A stretch of DNA of 64,000 bases from Paramecium octaurelia (Eukaryota > Ciliophora > Oligohymenophorea > Peniculida > Parameciidae): contig CAJJDP010000013.1 in assembly GCA_905182995.1 (NCBI GenBank), positions 597,275 to 661,274 of the forward strand. The letters are read 5' to 3'. The position numbers and the translations under genes are program-made. Under the pieces are notes generated by a model, which searched no databases, was not told the DNA's origin, and saw nothing but the letters and a program-made list of their open reading frames with translations. The number at the start of each line of letters is the position of its first letter. Position 1 is the first letter of the stretch. Below, piece after piece: positions 13,986-27,600 of the stretch.

Positions 13986-16900
13986 ATGATCATAATAATC
14001 TATTTGATCTTTGCTTATTCTTCATTTTAGATTAAACTCAAATAATGCTCAGTATATCCAGTTAATCGAATTAATTGTTTAGAATAAACAAAAGATTTCT
14101 AATGTACTCAAGATCAAATATTTTAGGTGCCTTTGACCAAAAAGTGAACTCCTGTGTTCCTATTGTAGAGACTAATTTAGGATGTGACTCGAATTTGAAT
14201 GAAAAAGCATGTATGAGCCAGCTATTTAATAAATAAGGATAAAAATGTCAATGTATTTAAAATTGTTATTTTAGGTGTTTTTGATTAGAAATGCAGCAAT
14301 GTGTCTCAAAACAAATTATCTAGGATCGGATGCTTTGAAAAATTAAGCAAATATGCTTGCCTTAATATAAGTGATCATAAGTGCAGATGGGATTCTAAAT
14401 GTGAGAAAATCGATACAGAATAAATTGAGGGTTTATCATGTGAAGAATAATTTAAAATGCCTGTTACATCTTTGGCTTGCTCAACTCTAATAAATTTAGA
14501 ATGTATCTAATTATTAAAAAATAAAAGGTCTAAATACAGGAATAAAAGGAGATTATTAATGCTTAGGCGTATAATAAGCTAACTATTCGACATTAAGATG
14601 TTCATAGTTAGGATTAACTGAGTTGGCTTGCTTAAAAATATAAACAATTGGAGAAAAATGTATTTATAAAAATAAAATTTGTCAACCATTCTCAAATGAT
14701 TAATTTGTAAGTTGCAACTTAAAACTCAACAGAGAAGCTTGTCTTTCAATAGAAAATTATAGCTTAGGCTGTCAATGGAGTAAGTAAATTTGTCAAGAAT
14801 TTTTATACACAAGCCAACCAAAAGAAATCATACCCGATGTTACTTAAAATGTTTGTCGTAATCTTGTAGGGCCTTATAAATATGTATAAGAAAAATTTTA
14901 ATGTGAAAGAATTCAATTAGAAAATAATTATGATATTCCTTGTAACACATTAGGATTATCTAAAGAAGGTTGTTTAAAAATAAAGATTGAAAATTGTATT
15001 TTTTATGATGGAAAATGCTAAAAATTAAATGAATAAGATTTAAAAATTTATTCATGTAATATGGATTTGAATGAATGGGCTTGTGTAAACTTAACAACGG
15101 AATTGTAATATTGTAAATGGAATGGAAGTAAATGTGAAAGAGTATTCATGAACCAAGATTTGGATTGTCCTTTCAGATTTGATGATCAACCAATAAAAGT
15201 AAATGGGAATGTATGCTAAGCTATATCAAAACCTAATGTTCTATGCAAATATGATTAAAAAACAAATTTTTGCATCAATAGTACTCCTGATGATGATTGC
15301 CATACACCATATATCAATCAAAAAGGTTGTGTTAGTATAAATAATGTAAAAAATAAGAAAGCTTGCAAATGGACTAATGATCAATGCATTTCTGTTGAAA
15401 TCATTGCATACTTTACTACTTGCGATTCTTTATAACATGCAAATCCTTATGCTTGTTCTTAAGTATTTGAAAATAATTCTGTAGGCTGCTATTATGATAA
15501 AGTTTAATAGAAATGTGTTACTTTAAAAATAGATGATTAAATGGATAATAATACAAAATTGCTTTTGGAAACAATCAGTTGTAGCGATCCTCTATTAGGT
15601 CTGAATAGAGTGATGTGTACCTCAATCAAAACTAAATAAACTCCATGCAGATGGTACAAGGAATAGTGCATTTTTGTGAAAGAGGAGGAAATAAGATAAA
15701 TTCCTTGTGATTCTCTCGAGTTTGCTAATGATTAAGTCTGTGCTTTTGTTTAATATGAAAATTAAAAATGCTCATATAATGAAAACAAAAAAAAATGTGT
15801 AGACTATATTAAAGATATGACGAACTGCAACTAGCCTGGATTAAATAGAAAGGCCTGCGCAACTATTAAGAATAATTGTTACTTCTTGAATAACGTTTGC
15901 CAAAGTAAATAAATTTTAACCACTAATCTATAATGCAATTCCAATTCACTTTCAGAACAATTATGTAAAGAAATAACAACTGAAGGCCAATATTGTAGAT
16001 GGGATGAAAGATATAATAAATGTATTAATATAGAGGTTCTTCCAAATATACCATGCAATGAATTTAAAAATGTAAATATAAATGTTTGCTCACTTGTAAA
16101 AATGTCTTCGCCAGATTATGATCCAAGAAACCCTAATGGAACTTCTAATCAGGGTATCTGTTGGTATAATGTTAAGGAAGCTTAGTGTGAAACTTTAGGA
16201 CCTAACCTAGATTCAACAATAGATCTTAATTATTGTCAAATTAAAAATTTTTAAACAACAAAGTGTTGTACAGATGCTGTAGGAATTAACGCCCACGCAT
16301 GCAGCAGATATTCAAGTAAAGATCCTAAGGTCATTTGCTATTTTTCCAATGACAGGTGCTAAGAATTAACAAATAATGAGGTAGATATTAATGATCCTGA
16401 ATAAGTGAAATTTTTTTTTAATGAAAAGAGATTGCCATGTTCACATTTACCAAAGAATTTTTGTCATATGAGTGATTGGTCTGGAAGCTAAAGATGCATC
16501 TATGATGGAAAAATCTGTAATGAATTTGATCCATAACTATACCCCAATCTATCAATTGTAATCTAGGAGGGGATTACTACAAATAAATCTTTGTGTCTTT
16601 CTTTGCAGGCAAATTTATCGAATATAGTAAAGTATTTCACTTATGATGAAGTTAACAAGAGATGCTAAATATTAAGCTAAACTTCTTTCTAAAGTTGTGA
16701 AGATGTAAATGGAAATAGAAATGCTTGCCTAAGATTTACTGAAAACTATTATTGTAAATGGGATACTAATAATCTGAAATGTATTACAATTTATGAAGAT
16801 GAATTGTATGATATGAAGAGTTGTGATTAAAATACGAATATAAAAACATGCAATAATAATAAATATCAAGCTTGTTATTTTAATTACGATTCCGATGTAT

Positions 16901-19900
16901 GTATGAAGGCTCCTACAAATATAAGATGTGGTGATTTACAAAATATTAATGAGATTGTATGCAAATCTTCGACAAAAGAGCCTTGTGAATATTCGTAGGA
17001 TATTGAAAATTAAGATAAGAAAAAATGTTATATCCTAACCAAAATTTTTAATGGATGTACCTCTGATTTAATTGTAAACAGCAAAGCATGTTATAATAAT
17101 TTCTAAGGAGATTGTAGGTGGAATTAAGAAACCTTAACTTGCTATTAGAATTAAGATGAAATTAGCACATTGGGATGTCAGGATAATCTAAGTAAGGAAC
17201 TTTGTTTAAAAGTTACAAAAGAAGCATGCTTTTGGAATTAATCCAATATTCAATGCGAAAGATTCTAATAAGTTACTCATCTATAATTTTAATCCTATAA
17301 TTCAGAAAACTTGTATAATTTAAAAGCCTGTTTATTGATAAATTCAGAGGGTTACCATCACGACCAAAGCAAAAATAAATGTGTATGGATTAGAAATGAG
17401 AATCATTTAAAATGCTCAGATTTTAAAATGAATAAATATGCTTGTTTACTTTTGACCAGAGGATCCAAATGTTATTATAAGGATGGTGAATGTTTTGATT
17501 TTGTAAATGATTAAACTATTTGTGATGCTGGCATCGACATAAATATTGAAGTCTGTATGGATGTACCCAATAAATGCCATTTTGATAGTGACTCACTAAA
17601 ATGTGAAAATGCTATCATGGAGGAATTTACAACTTGTTAATAACTGTTTTTATCATAATTTGATAAACCTGAAGATAGTTACCCTGATGGCATGCAAAAA
17701 ATGAATGAAAATAAGAGGGAAAAGAGATCCTACAATAAATTATCTTGTTCTTCTATAAACCAAAATAATTTTTAAGAATATGGGGAAGCCTAATGTTACC
17801 AAACAGATTAAAAGTTTTAATAGTGTAATTACTAGAATAAATGTATGTGGGATAATAACACATATACTTGCAATGTGTTTGCAGCATTGGAATCAATTTT
17901 TATTGAATGGCATTATCATGAGATTTAAAAAATGATGTACGTTTTTAATGAAACTCTTCAATTAGAAATTATAGATGATTAAAATCCAAATTGTTCAACA
18001 TAGTCCACCACTGATGGCACTATTATAAACTAAACAGTTGAATCTAGATGTCTTTATTCGAATGAAATTTGCAGCAAAAATGCTGATTGCCCATCATTTT
18101 ATAACTATACTTATAGTTAAGAAAAGTACAATTCTTCAGAAGATTTTTAAAACTTTATAAAAAACCAAAAAACGTATGATGATTAGTGCATAAAATATTG
18201 CAGTCCTGTTAATACTAGTTGTGATCAGATGAAAAATTTGTAATTCGTAAATCAGAAAAAAAAAAAAATATGTCACAATATTAAATTTTATCAAAAACAG
18301 CCACTATGTTATACTATTTAAAACATAATCCCAAAGTGTGATAATATTTATTCCAAAGAGGTTTGTTTGCAACATGTTCAAGAAAAATGTTATTTTGATC
18401 TTAATCAAGGGGGTTGTAAGTAATTTAAAGGCAACGAACATAAGCTGCCTAGTTGTTCTGCAATTTAAAGAGAATGTTATGGAAGTTATTCACAAAAGGC
18501 AATTTGTAAGACTATAGATGTAACACAACCAAAAGATTGCTTGACATTACCTCAAAATAAATACTGCACTATTATGAGTATTTCCAAAACTTAATAAAAG
18601 TGTGACGAAATAAGTAAATAAGATGTTTAACCAATATTATGTGCTTAAGCATTAGATAAATGCAGATTTGATGGCACTCAATGTGTTAGTACTTTGCAGT
18701 ATCCTTGTAATTGCGATTCAAATTGTAGTTAAGAATTATGCAAGATTTGTAACTGTAATTTAAGTAATAATCAATTTTCTAATGATAATAATAAGAATCA
18801 TTGTGATTGCCATGAAAATTCTAGTTAAGAATAGTGCTAGAAGTGTGGCTGTAAATTTGAGGGCACTAAATGTGTTAGAACTTTTAAGGATCCTTGTAAA
18901 TGCGATAGAAGTTACAGTAAAGAATTATGCGAGATTTGTGGATGTAATTTTGACTATCTGGGATACTGTTAAACAGATAAGTAGCCTCCGGCATTAGACG
19001 GAAAAAATTAATACTACCTTTGCTAAGAAGCTAATTTATTGGGTGATTAAAATATTTAAGAAATATGTGGAAGTGTTGCTTAAGCATGTAGATTTAGATA
19101 AAATAAGTGTGAAGATGCTACTCATTTAAAATGTGAAGATTTAATTAACTATACCGTATCTAAAATCGCGTGTTTAAGATGCAAAGATAAACCAATGAAA
19201 TATATTATGGATAAAAAAAAATGCGAGTAATTGAAGGAAGTTGAGAAATTTGATTAATGTGAAAATTTGAATTATTTAGCTTGTATTAGAAACACCACAA
19301 AATAATGTTATTGGATAGACCAAAATTGTAAAGAGGAAGCATCATAATAACCAGAGTGTTCACTTCGAAATTATTATGGATGTATAAAAGCAACAACAGA
19401 ATAACAAAATTTGTGTTGGTTTAATGCTGATAGTAAATTATGCGAGAAATATAGTCCATCAAAAGGGAAGTGTGTACTTTATAAAAACAAATCAACATGC
19501 ATGTTGTCGATGGTTGAATCATGTACATGGAATGGCTAAACATGTGAATCTGAATTGAATTCGAATTCATCAAACTGTGATGGATTAAATAAATATGGTT
19601 GCCTTAATATCTAATCAATACCTTGTGTATGGTCTGATGATTTATTAAAATGTTAATCAGCTTAATTCTCTAGCAATCAAGTGAATTGTACCTAATTTTT
19701 AGAAAACCAATTTGAAGTATCACATATGAATGCTTAAACTTGTACTTAAATACAAAGTGATAAAAGTTGCATTTTTGGTAAAAACTACAAATGTAGAGAA
19801 ATTTTAGAACCATAATTTTATGATTGTGAAGCTTAAGGATTAAACTTAAATGCGTGTCTATCAAAAACCAAGAATTCTTGTGCTTTCATTAATAATAGGT

Positions 19901-22900
19901 GCATTTCATTCACAAACACTAATGAAGGTTGTAAAAACAATTTAAATCAAAAAGCTTGTTTAAATTAAGTTAATAAATGTTAATATGGCTTAAAGAAATG
20001 TGAGACTCTATCAGAAGATTCATAATATTCAAGAGAATAAGGTTTATAATTTCAAAGAGAATAAAAGTTAAAATATCCAAGCTCATATTGCAAGAAATAA
20101 GACTTCATTTAGAATATTTCACGAAGTCTCATATACATTTAGGAACTCGGAATTTGTATAGATATAACTGATCGAGATGCAAATGTTCCTAACTGCGGAT
20201 CTGATGGAATCAATAGATATGCTTGCCTCTCCAAAACACTAGGCTCTTGTTAATACGTAAATTCAAATTGTAAGGAGATTAAAAATGAATAAATTACATC
20301 ATGTGGGGATGCCCTCAATTGGGTAGCTTGTCTTTCTATTAAAAAATTGAATTGCAAATTTATGGATTTTAAATGTTAACCTATTTCAGAGGGTGATTCA
20401 TGTAAAAGTTTAACTGGGGCTATAGTTAATCCAATTACATGTGCAACAACTAATGATGTACCTTGCAAATATGATAGTAAAATCAAAGGTTGTATAGAAG
20501 TTACAATAAAAAATGAAATGTGCTCAACATTAGGATTAAATGAAAAAGCCTGTGTATTTAATACAACTAATTCAAAATGTAAATTTTCATTAAAGGAATG
20601 CAAGATGGATTTTGAAATAGCTAAATGTACAGACAAGCTTAATAAAAATGCATGTCTAGGTCTAAAAGATTAATACTGCTATTTTCATGAAAATGATGGG
20701 TGCAAAGAAATAGATACTAGTATAATAAATCCATTAAAATGTGCTTCCAAACCTGATGTTCAAGTAACTGCAATTACTTGTTCATTGGCTATTGATTATC
20801 CTTGTTTGTATGATCAAACCAATAAAATTTGCAAAATAATAAAAACAGTTGATGATTTGAATTTTGAATTGGAAAATCCTATCTCAATTAATAAACTTGC
20901 ATGTTTGCAGATATAATCTATTAATACGTATTGGTAGGGACGTTGTTAAAAAGCAACAGATGAAATACTTACTCAATTATAATGTGATGATTAACTAAAT
21001 AAGTGGTCATGTTTAAATTTGAAAGCTTAATCTTAATTATGCCAATATCGAGATAACAAATGTGAAACTTATCAGTAAAGAGACGAAGTAACATGTGAAA
21101 TGATAACTAACATTAATAATGGGATTATTTGTTCTCTATATACTGGTAAACCATGTTAGTATGATTCAAATTAATTCTATTGCAAAGAAGTTCTCAAAGA
21201 TAATCCAACCAATTAAAACTGCAGTGAGAGAGGAAAATTATTTTATAACAAGGAAGCCTGCGAATTCAATGAAGAATGCATATTTATAGATAAAAAATGT
21301 CAAAAAAAGATTTAAAATAATTTATATTATTGTTCATAGGGATAATAAATAGAGAATTGTAAAAATGTTTTATTGGAAGGTTGTTATAGAAATTCATAAT
21401 AAAAATGTTAAGTAATAACAAGTTAATTATAAAAAACATTGAATTGTTCAGATATTGAAAATTAAGTAGGTTGTAAATAATTATAAACAAAAGGATAATA
21501 TTGTAGATATTATGATAATAAATGTTAAAATGAGAATATTAAAGATTATAAATTAAAGAATTGTAAAGATATAAAAATAATTAATAATTATGAATTTTGT
21601 GAATAAACATAAGATATTGCATGTACTTATGATCCATTAAATAATTCATGTATAGAATCAAAATAAGAAGAATAGGATTTAACATGTCCAAGAGGATTAA
21701 ATAAATTAGCATGTATTCCATTGAATTCAAATAGTAATTAATGTTAATTCTTTAATTATTGTTATGGTTTGAATTCAGATATATTAAATTGTAATATTGA
21801 TGATAATTAATGTTGTTAAAAAGCATAAACTATATAATCTTGTCTATTTTAAACTAAATTTAAATGTTAATGGAATAATGATAAATGTATTTATTATGAT
21901 GATAATAATCAATAAATAAATTAAAAATTAGAATGTAATAGAATATAAAATGCATCAAGAAATATTTGTTATTCATTATTAAATAACTTTTGTATTTTTG
22001 ATCATTTAAATTATAAATGTATGCAAATAATTCCATTAACTTGTGATTCAGTATAAAGTGCATAATAATGTAAAAGAATACCTAATATACCTTGTTATTG
22101 GAATTAAGATTAATGTTAATTAAAATAATAAGATTTATCAGATACTTGTTAATATATAACTTAAATGTCTGGAAATTATTAAGCATGTATTTAAATATAA
22201 AGATCAGGATAAATGTGTATTTTTGATAATTATTAATGTTTATCATTTCAAGAAATTTAAAATACTGACAATTGTCTTCATAACATTAATCAAAATGCCT
22301 GTCTCTAATAAACTATATCACTATGCTATTGGGATCTAGATGTACAAAGTAGTGAATATAATTATATAGGAATATGTAAGAGATTTGATGAATAATAATA
22401 AATTAAATTTGATTGTTAAAGTAATTTAAGTTTTAAATCTTGTTTGGCTGTTGTAAAATTAAATAGTTATTGTTAGTGGAAGAATGGAACATGTCAGAAA
22501 ATATTAGATGAGGATCTTACTATTGAAAAATTATCCACCCTTTTGTACGTTAACAAATAAACTTGTAGCGTGTTTGCATCTGCCAAATTTATTTATGATG
22601 AAATAATGTTTAAATGCATCAATAATAAAACTTAATCCAAAATATGTACTTGGAATGTTGAAAAGTAAGAATGTATAAATCCCATTTCTAAATCTTTTAG
22701 AAAAAATGCTGCTGAAGTTAATCTAAAATATTCAGCAGCTTCTACCTCATAACGTTCTACAATGGCTGAAGATGGTCCTTGTGGGATTATTGATGAAGTT
22801 TGCGCTTAGGTTAATGTAAAAGTAGCTGAATGTGATCATTAAGGATTGAATAAATATGCATGTCTGAACATAAAGACTTAACCATGTATCTGGATAAAAA

Positions 22901-24441
22901 ATACGAATGATAATGTTGAGCATTGTGAATTGAGGATACCAGAAGGAAATTGTGAAGAATAAAATAACTATTTGGGTGTTAATGCTTTGTTATGTAGCAT
23001 GGTATAAGAATATGATCCTTGCGCTTATGATTCTTAAAATCAGAAGTGTTAAAAGCCAGATGAAAATTTAACAAATTGCAATGTAGAAGGAATTAATGTT
23101 TATGGATGTGTGCAAATGAAAAATTGCTACTTTTAGAATCAGACTTGCAAATTATTTGATCCTAAAATAAACTTATCATGCTAAGATGCCTAATATGCTA
23201 ATGAACTGGTTTGTCCGTAAATTAAAAATGGTGGTTGTAAACGTAATTTAATTGATATTGGATGTATTCAATCATCAATTTTGGATACATGTACCACTGA
23301 AGGAATAAATATAAATGGCTGTAATTCAATTGAGTAATGCTAATGGGAGAATGAAAAATGCTTACATAAAATATATTTAGAGAAATCAAAAGATTGCTCA
23401 GAAAACTTAGATGAGCAAAGTTGTAATAATTCTGGTAAATGTTATTTTGAATAGTCAATATTTAATGATGATAAAAATATTTGCAAAGAAAAACATTGCA
23501 ATAGAATGAGTAAGTGTAACTATGAACTTTATAAAGGAAAGATCTGTTATTAACATTTTAATGGAAAATGTATGGAAGCTACTTCTTGTGAAGAAATTAA
23601 AAGTGCTTTTGTAGACTGTTCTTAATTCTAATTTAATAATCTATAATGTGTTAGTGATGGGAATAGAGGCTGCATGCAATTTTAGAATTGTGAGAATTTA
23701 GATAGAAAATAATGTTTAAAGTATAGGTAGTGTGCCTTATCCACCTCTTGTGTCACTAAATTATGTCATCACATATAAGATTAATATGAGTGTATTAATT
23801 ATGATTGTACTTGGAACTATAAATAATGTGTTAATTAAATTAAATGTTCTGAAATTGATTAAGAAAAAGATTGCAATAAAAATTAATATTAAGGTTAGTA
23901 ATGTTCATGGACTAAAGTAAAAACTGAAAATTCTGAAAGGGAATTTTGCTCATCAGATGGTTGTAGCTATCTCCCTCAAAATGTTGAATGTCATGGTACT
24001 TAAGTAGGATTTGCGGTTTGTCTATTGACTAAAGATTTATTTTGCCTTTCATGTGAGTAAATTGTAGAAATCCACGACTGTTTGGAAAAAGTTGAATTTT
24101 GCAGCTATGACACAGAAAAAAATAAATGTATTTCCTAATCGTGTGAAAACTTTAATTAATAGAACTGCCAAAACAATCGTTGCTTTTTCTCTGAAAAATA
24201 CTAAGTAGAATATAATAATTATTATTAGATTTGTATACCACAATGCTAGTTTTAATATTCAAAGGCTTAGTGTTAATAATTAGAATTATGTACTTGGGAT
24301 GATGGTTTAACACCACCATGCGTATAAATATAACATTCTACAGATCCAAATAATAATAATAATAATAATAATAATAACGTTTTACTCTTTGAGATTTCAG
24401 GGACATTACTCATTCCATTAATTATACAGCTATTCTTATGA
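13986..24441 (+). CDS. Giant cysteine-rich surface protein B (about 3453-3461 aa)
   Basis: The ATG opens a short hydrophobic leader (MIIIYLIFAYSSFQ). Introns at 14104-14126, 14253-14274 and 14503-14527 (AAG end) each split a Cys codon and give one frame to the TGA at 24439. A 24-nt GTA...TAG segment at 24205-24228 is probably a fourth intron, because genes A and the right-end paralog have one there. It contains no TGA and is a multiple of three, so the frame is open either way. Architecture matches gene A: many C-GLN-AC / C-x-W-C units, then an EGF-like region that is expanded here (18660-18970), then dense Cys units. A run of nine Asn (AAT/AAC codons, about 24349-24377) precedes a hydrophobic tail (LLFEISGTLLIPLIIQLFL), a likely GPI signal. 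Function is inferred as a surface antigen-like protein. Confidence 0.85.
18660..18970 (+). repeat. Local expansion of EGF-like Cys module in gene B
   Basis: Gene B encodes successive variants of the module CxCDxxxSxELCxxCxC here (CNCDSNCSQELCKICNC, CDCHENSSQEQCQKCGC, CKCDRSYSKELCEICGC), where genes A, C and D have one. F-D/E-G-T-x-C-V also recurs between copies, indicating internal duplication. Confidence 0.7.
19406..19969 (+). repeat. 564-bp tract shared with gene A
   Basis: Partner copy, within gene B, of the tract at 8507-9070. The edges are sharp: similarity drops immediately before 19406 and after 19969. Confidence 0.85.
21314..22344 (+). repeat. 1031-bp tract shared with gene C
   Basis: This segment of gene B matches 32124-33154 in gene C at a constant offset of 10810 bp, with about eight mismatches by eye and no indels. 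Flanks are diverged. Confidence 0.85.
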
Positions 24442-24630
24442 ATTTATTAAATAGAAATATTTATAATATCATATTTTTCTCTTTATTTAATAGATTCTAA
24501 GATAATTACTATTTAAATGAATTTTATCGAGGATTTCTTCCATAGTTAATTTTATAATTAAATATTAAATAAAGATTGATATATATAAGCATTGTCAAGA
24601 CATTAATCTTGATTATTATTTAAATAGTTT
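24442..24630. other. Spacer between giant genes B and C
   Basis: A 189-bp AT-rich spacer between the stop of gene B and the ATG of gene C. No motif was recognised. Confidence 0.5.
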
Positions 24631-27600
24631 ATGCAAAACTTATCATTTATTCTATTAGTCTCTTTGCGTCTCTATTTTTGTTAAATCATATCAACTTGCT
24701 AATTATTTTCCGACAACCCATTAGATTGCATAGAAAAAACATCTGATTATTCATGTATTATTTTTTTTAATTTAGGCAATTACAATTATTTTGAAAGTAA
24801 GTGCATAGTAGAGAAAAAGACATCTTAGGGTTGTCTTGATACTCTGAATTATAATGCTTGCATTAATTAATTGACTAACGAACATGGCGAAGAAGCCTAA
24901 TGTAATTAAGATTTTATAGTTTAGGCACCTTTAATAAGAAGTGCGAAATAGTGTTAAAGTCATAACTATAAACCTAAGGTTGCATAACATCGTATAATAA
25001 ATATGCCTGCTTAAATGTGTTAAATGCAGATTGCTAGTGGAAGAATAGTCAATGTTAGCCTTTGGAAGAAATACTAGAGACCGCTAACTCATGTGAAGAG
25101 TCTTATCAAAATTCTGTTACATTTGTGACATGCTCTAAATTACAAAATCTATTATGTATTATAAGTTTGAATAATTAAAGGTATGAGTTCTGGATTTAAA
25201 GGGGAATATGGTTGCGTAACTGTTTAGGAAGAATAATTGACGACTTTGTAGTGTACTTAACATGGTTTGACAAATAAAGCTTGTGTATCTATCTAAACAG
25301 AAGGAGAGGAGTGTAAAAGTTAACGATTAATAAATAGGTATCTTCAAAGATTAGACGTGTCAAAGTATGGTACAGTCAGAAATAAATAGTTGTCTGATGG
25401 ATTTAAATAGGTAGGCCTGTTTAGCGATTAAAAATCCCTACATCTCTTGTAAGTGGATTGATAATTCTTGTTACACTTACAAACAATCAAATGCGAGCAA
25501 TATAGATGATTTGAGGGAAGTAAACATTAGTGTCTGTCAATCTATTAAAGGATTATTTAGATATGATAGGGAAAATGCTAAATGCATAGAAATTCATGAC
25601 TTCAAAGATATATCTTGCAATACATTAGGATTATCAAAGGAAGGTTGCTTAAAAGTAAGGAATTAAAATTGTATTTTTTATTAAGGAATATGCTAAGAAT
25701 TAAATGAATAGGATTTAAAAACATTTTCATGTAATATGGAGTTGAATGAATTGGCTTGTATAAATTTAGAAACAGAATTTTAATATTGTAAATGGAATGG
25801 AAGTAAATGTGAAAGATTATTCATGAACCAAGATTTTGATTGTCCTTTAAAGTTTGAAGATTAATCAATAAAAGTAAATGGGAATGTATGCTAAGCTATA
25901 TCAAAACCTAATGTTCTATGCAAATATGATTAAAAAACAAATTTATGCATCAATAGTACTCCTGATGATGATTGCCATACACCATATATTAATTAAAAAG
26001 GGTGTGTTAGTGTGAATAATGTAAAAAATAAGAAAACATGTAAATGGGTTAATTATCAATGCATTTCTGTCTAAATAATTGCATACTTTACCACTTGTGA
26101 ATCTTTATAATACGCAAATCCTTAGGCTTGTTCTTAAGTTTATGAAAATAATTCTGTAGGTTGTTATTATGATCAAATCTACCAAAAATGTGTTACTTTA
26201 CAAATAAAATTACAAAATGATTCTTAAAAAGAACAATAAAAACTAGATCTTCAGTTTTTAAATACTATATCTTGTGAAAACACTGGTTTAGGTTTGAATA
26301 GAGTAGCTTGTGGATCAATAACAACAGATGGAGTAGCATGTATGTGGAAATAAGATAAATGTGTATTTATTGACAAGAAGGCAATGATTTCAGCTGTGCC
26401 TTGCTTGAGTCTTCAATGGGCAAATGCTAGAGCCTGTAATTATGCTGAATTTTAAAAGGATATTTGTAGATATGATGTGGATTAAATTTCATGTGTGACT
26501 ACAACCAAAGATCATATGAAATGTGAAGAAATAGGTTTAAATCGTTATGGTTGCATGATAGCAGAAGGATTTTGTTACTTTAATGAAGAATTGTCTTTGT
26601 GCTTGAATGATCCTTCCTCGAACATTTCAGAAAAATTATCATGTGATAAGAATTCACCATCAAAGCCAATGTGTTTAAGTATAACCAAGAAAGGAGAGTA
26701 CTGTATATGGCAATCTAGTAGTGGCAAATGTGCTAAGGCTAGCATTCCTTTTAACAGCAATTGCCTTACTTTAGGTTACTAAATGAATGCGAACACATGC
26801 ACTCTGATTGAAATGAGCTTTCCAGACTATAATATTGATGCATCTAAAGATAAATCATTAACTTTAAATTATGGATATTGCAAATATAATTACAATCTCA
26901 ACACCTGCTAAATAAAAAATGATAATTGTAAAACCAAATGTTGCACAGATACTGAGGATATTGGGATAAATGCTCATTCTTGTAGTAGATATTCATCGTA
27001 AAACCCCGGAGTTTATTGCTATTTTGATGAAGGAAGATGCAAAGAATTAACATCAGACATAGCAAATGTTCTAGATCCAGAAGCAGTAAAGAGTTATTAC
27101 AATTTCAAATAATTCAAGTGTTCTTAAATGAATATCAATTCTTGTTCAATGATTGAATGGAGCACAACCTAGAGGTGTGTGCACTTAGGAAATTCATGCT
27201 TTAACATCAATCTTAAAGAGTAGTCTTCCCTCAAAGATTTAACTGAAGAGCCAACAATAACAAACAAATACACATGCTTTGCGATTGAGGCAGAATCATT
27301 AGTTGATAAATATTTTACATTTGATGAAGTTAATCGAAGATGCAAAATCTTAAATCCTGAGTCAGAAACACCCTTTGCCAAATGTGAAGATGCCATAGGA
27401 AACAGAAATCTCTGTTTAAGGTTTACAGGAAATAATAATTGCAAATGGAATTCTGAGTCATTGAAATGCGAAACCATAATGAATTATTCGGTTGATAAAA
27501 TTGAAACCTGTGATGCAAATTTAAATATAAAAGCCTGTATTGAAAATAAAGTGAGTCCGTGTTATTTTTCTTTTGCCTCTGATAAATGTTAATAAGCCCC

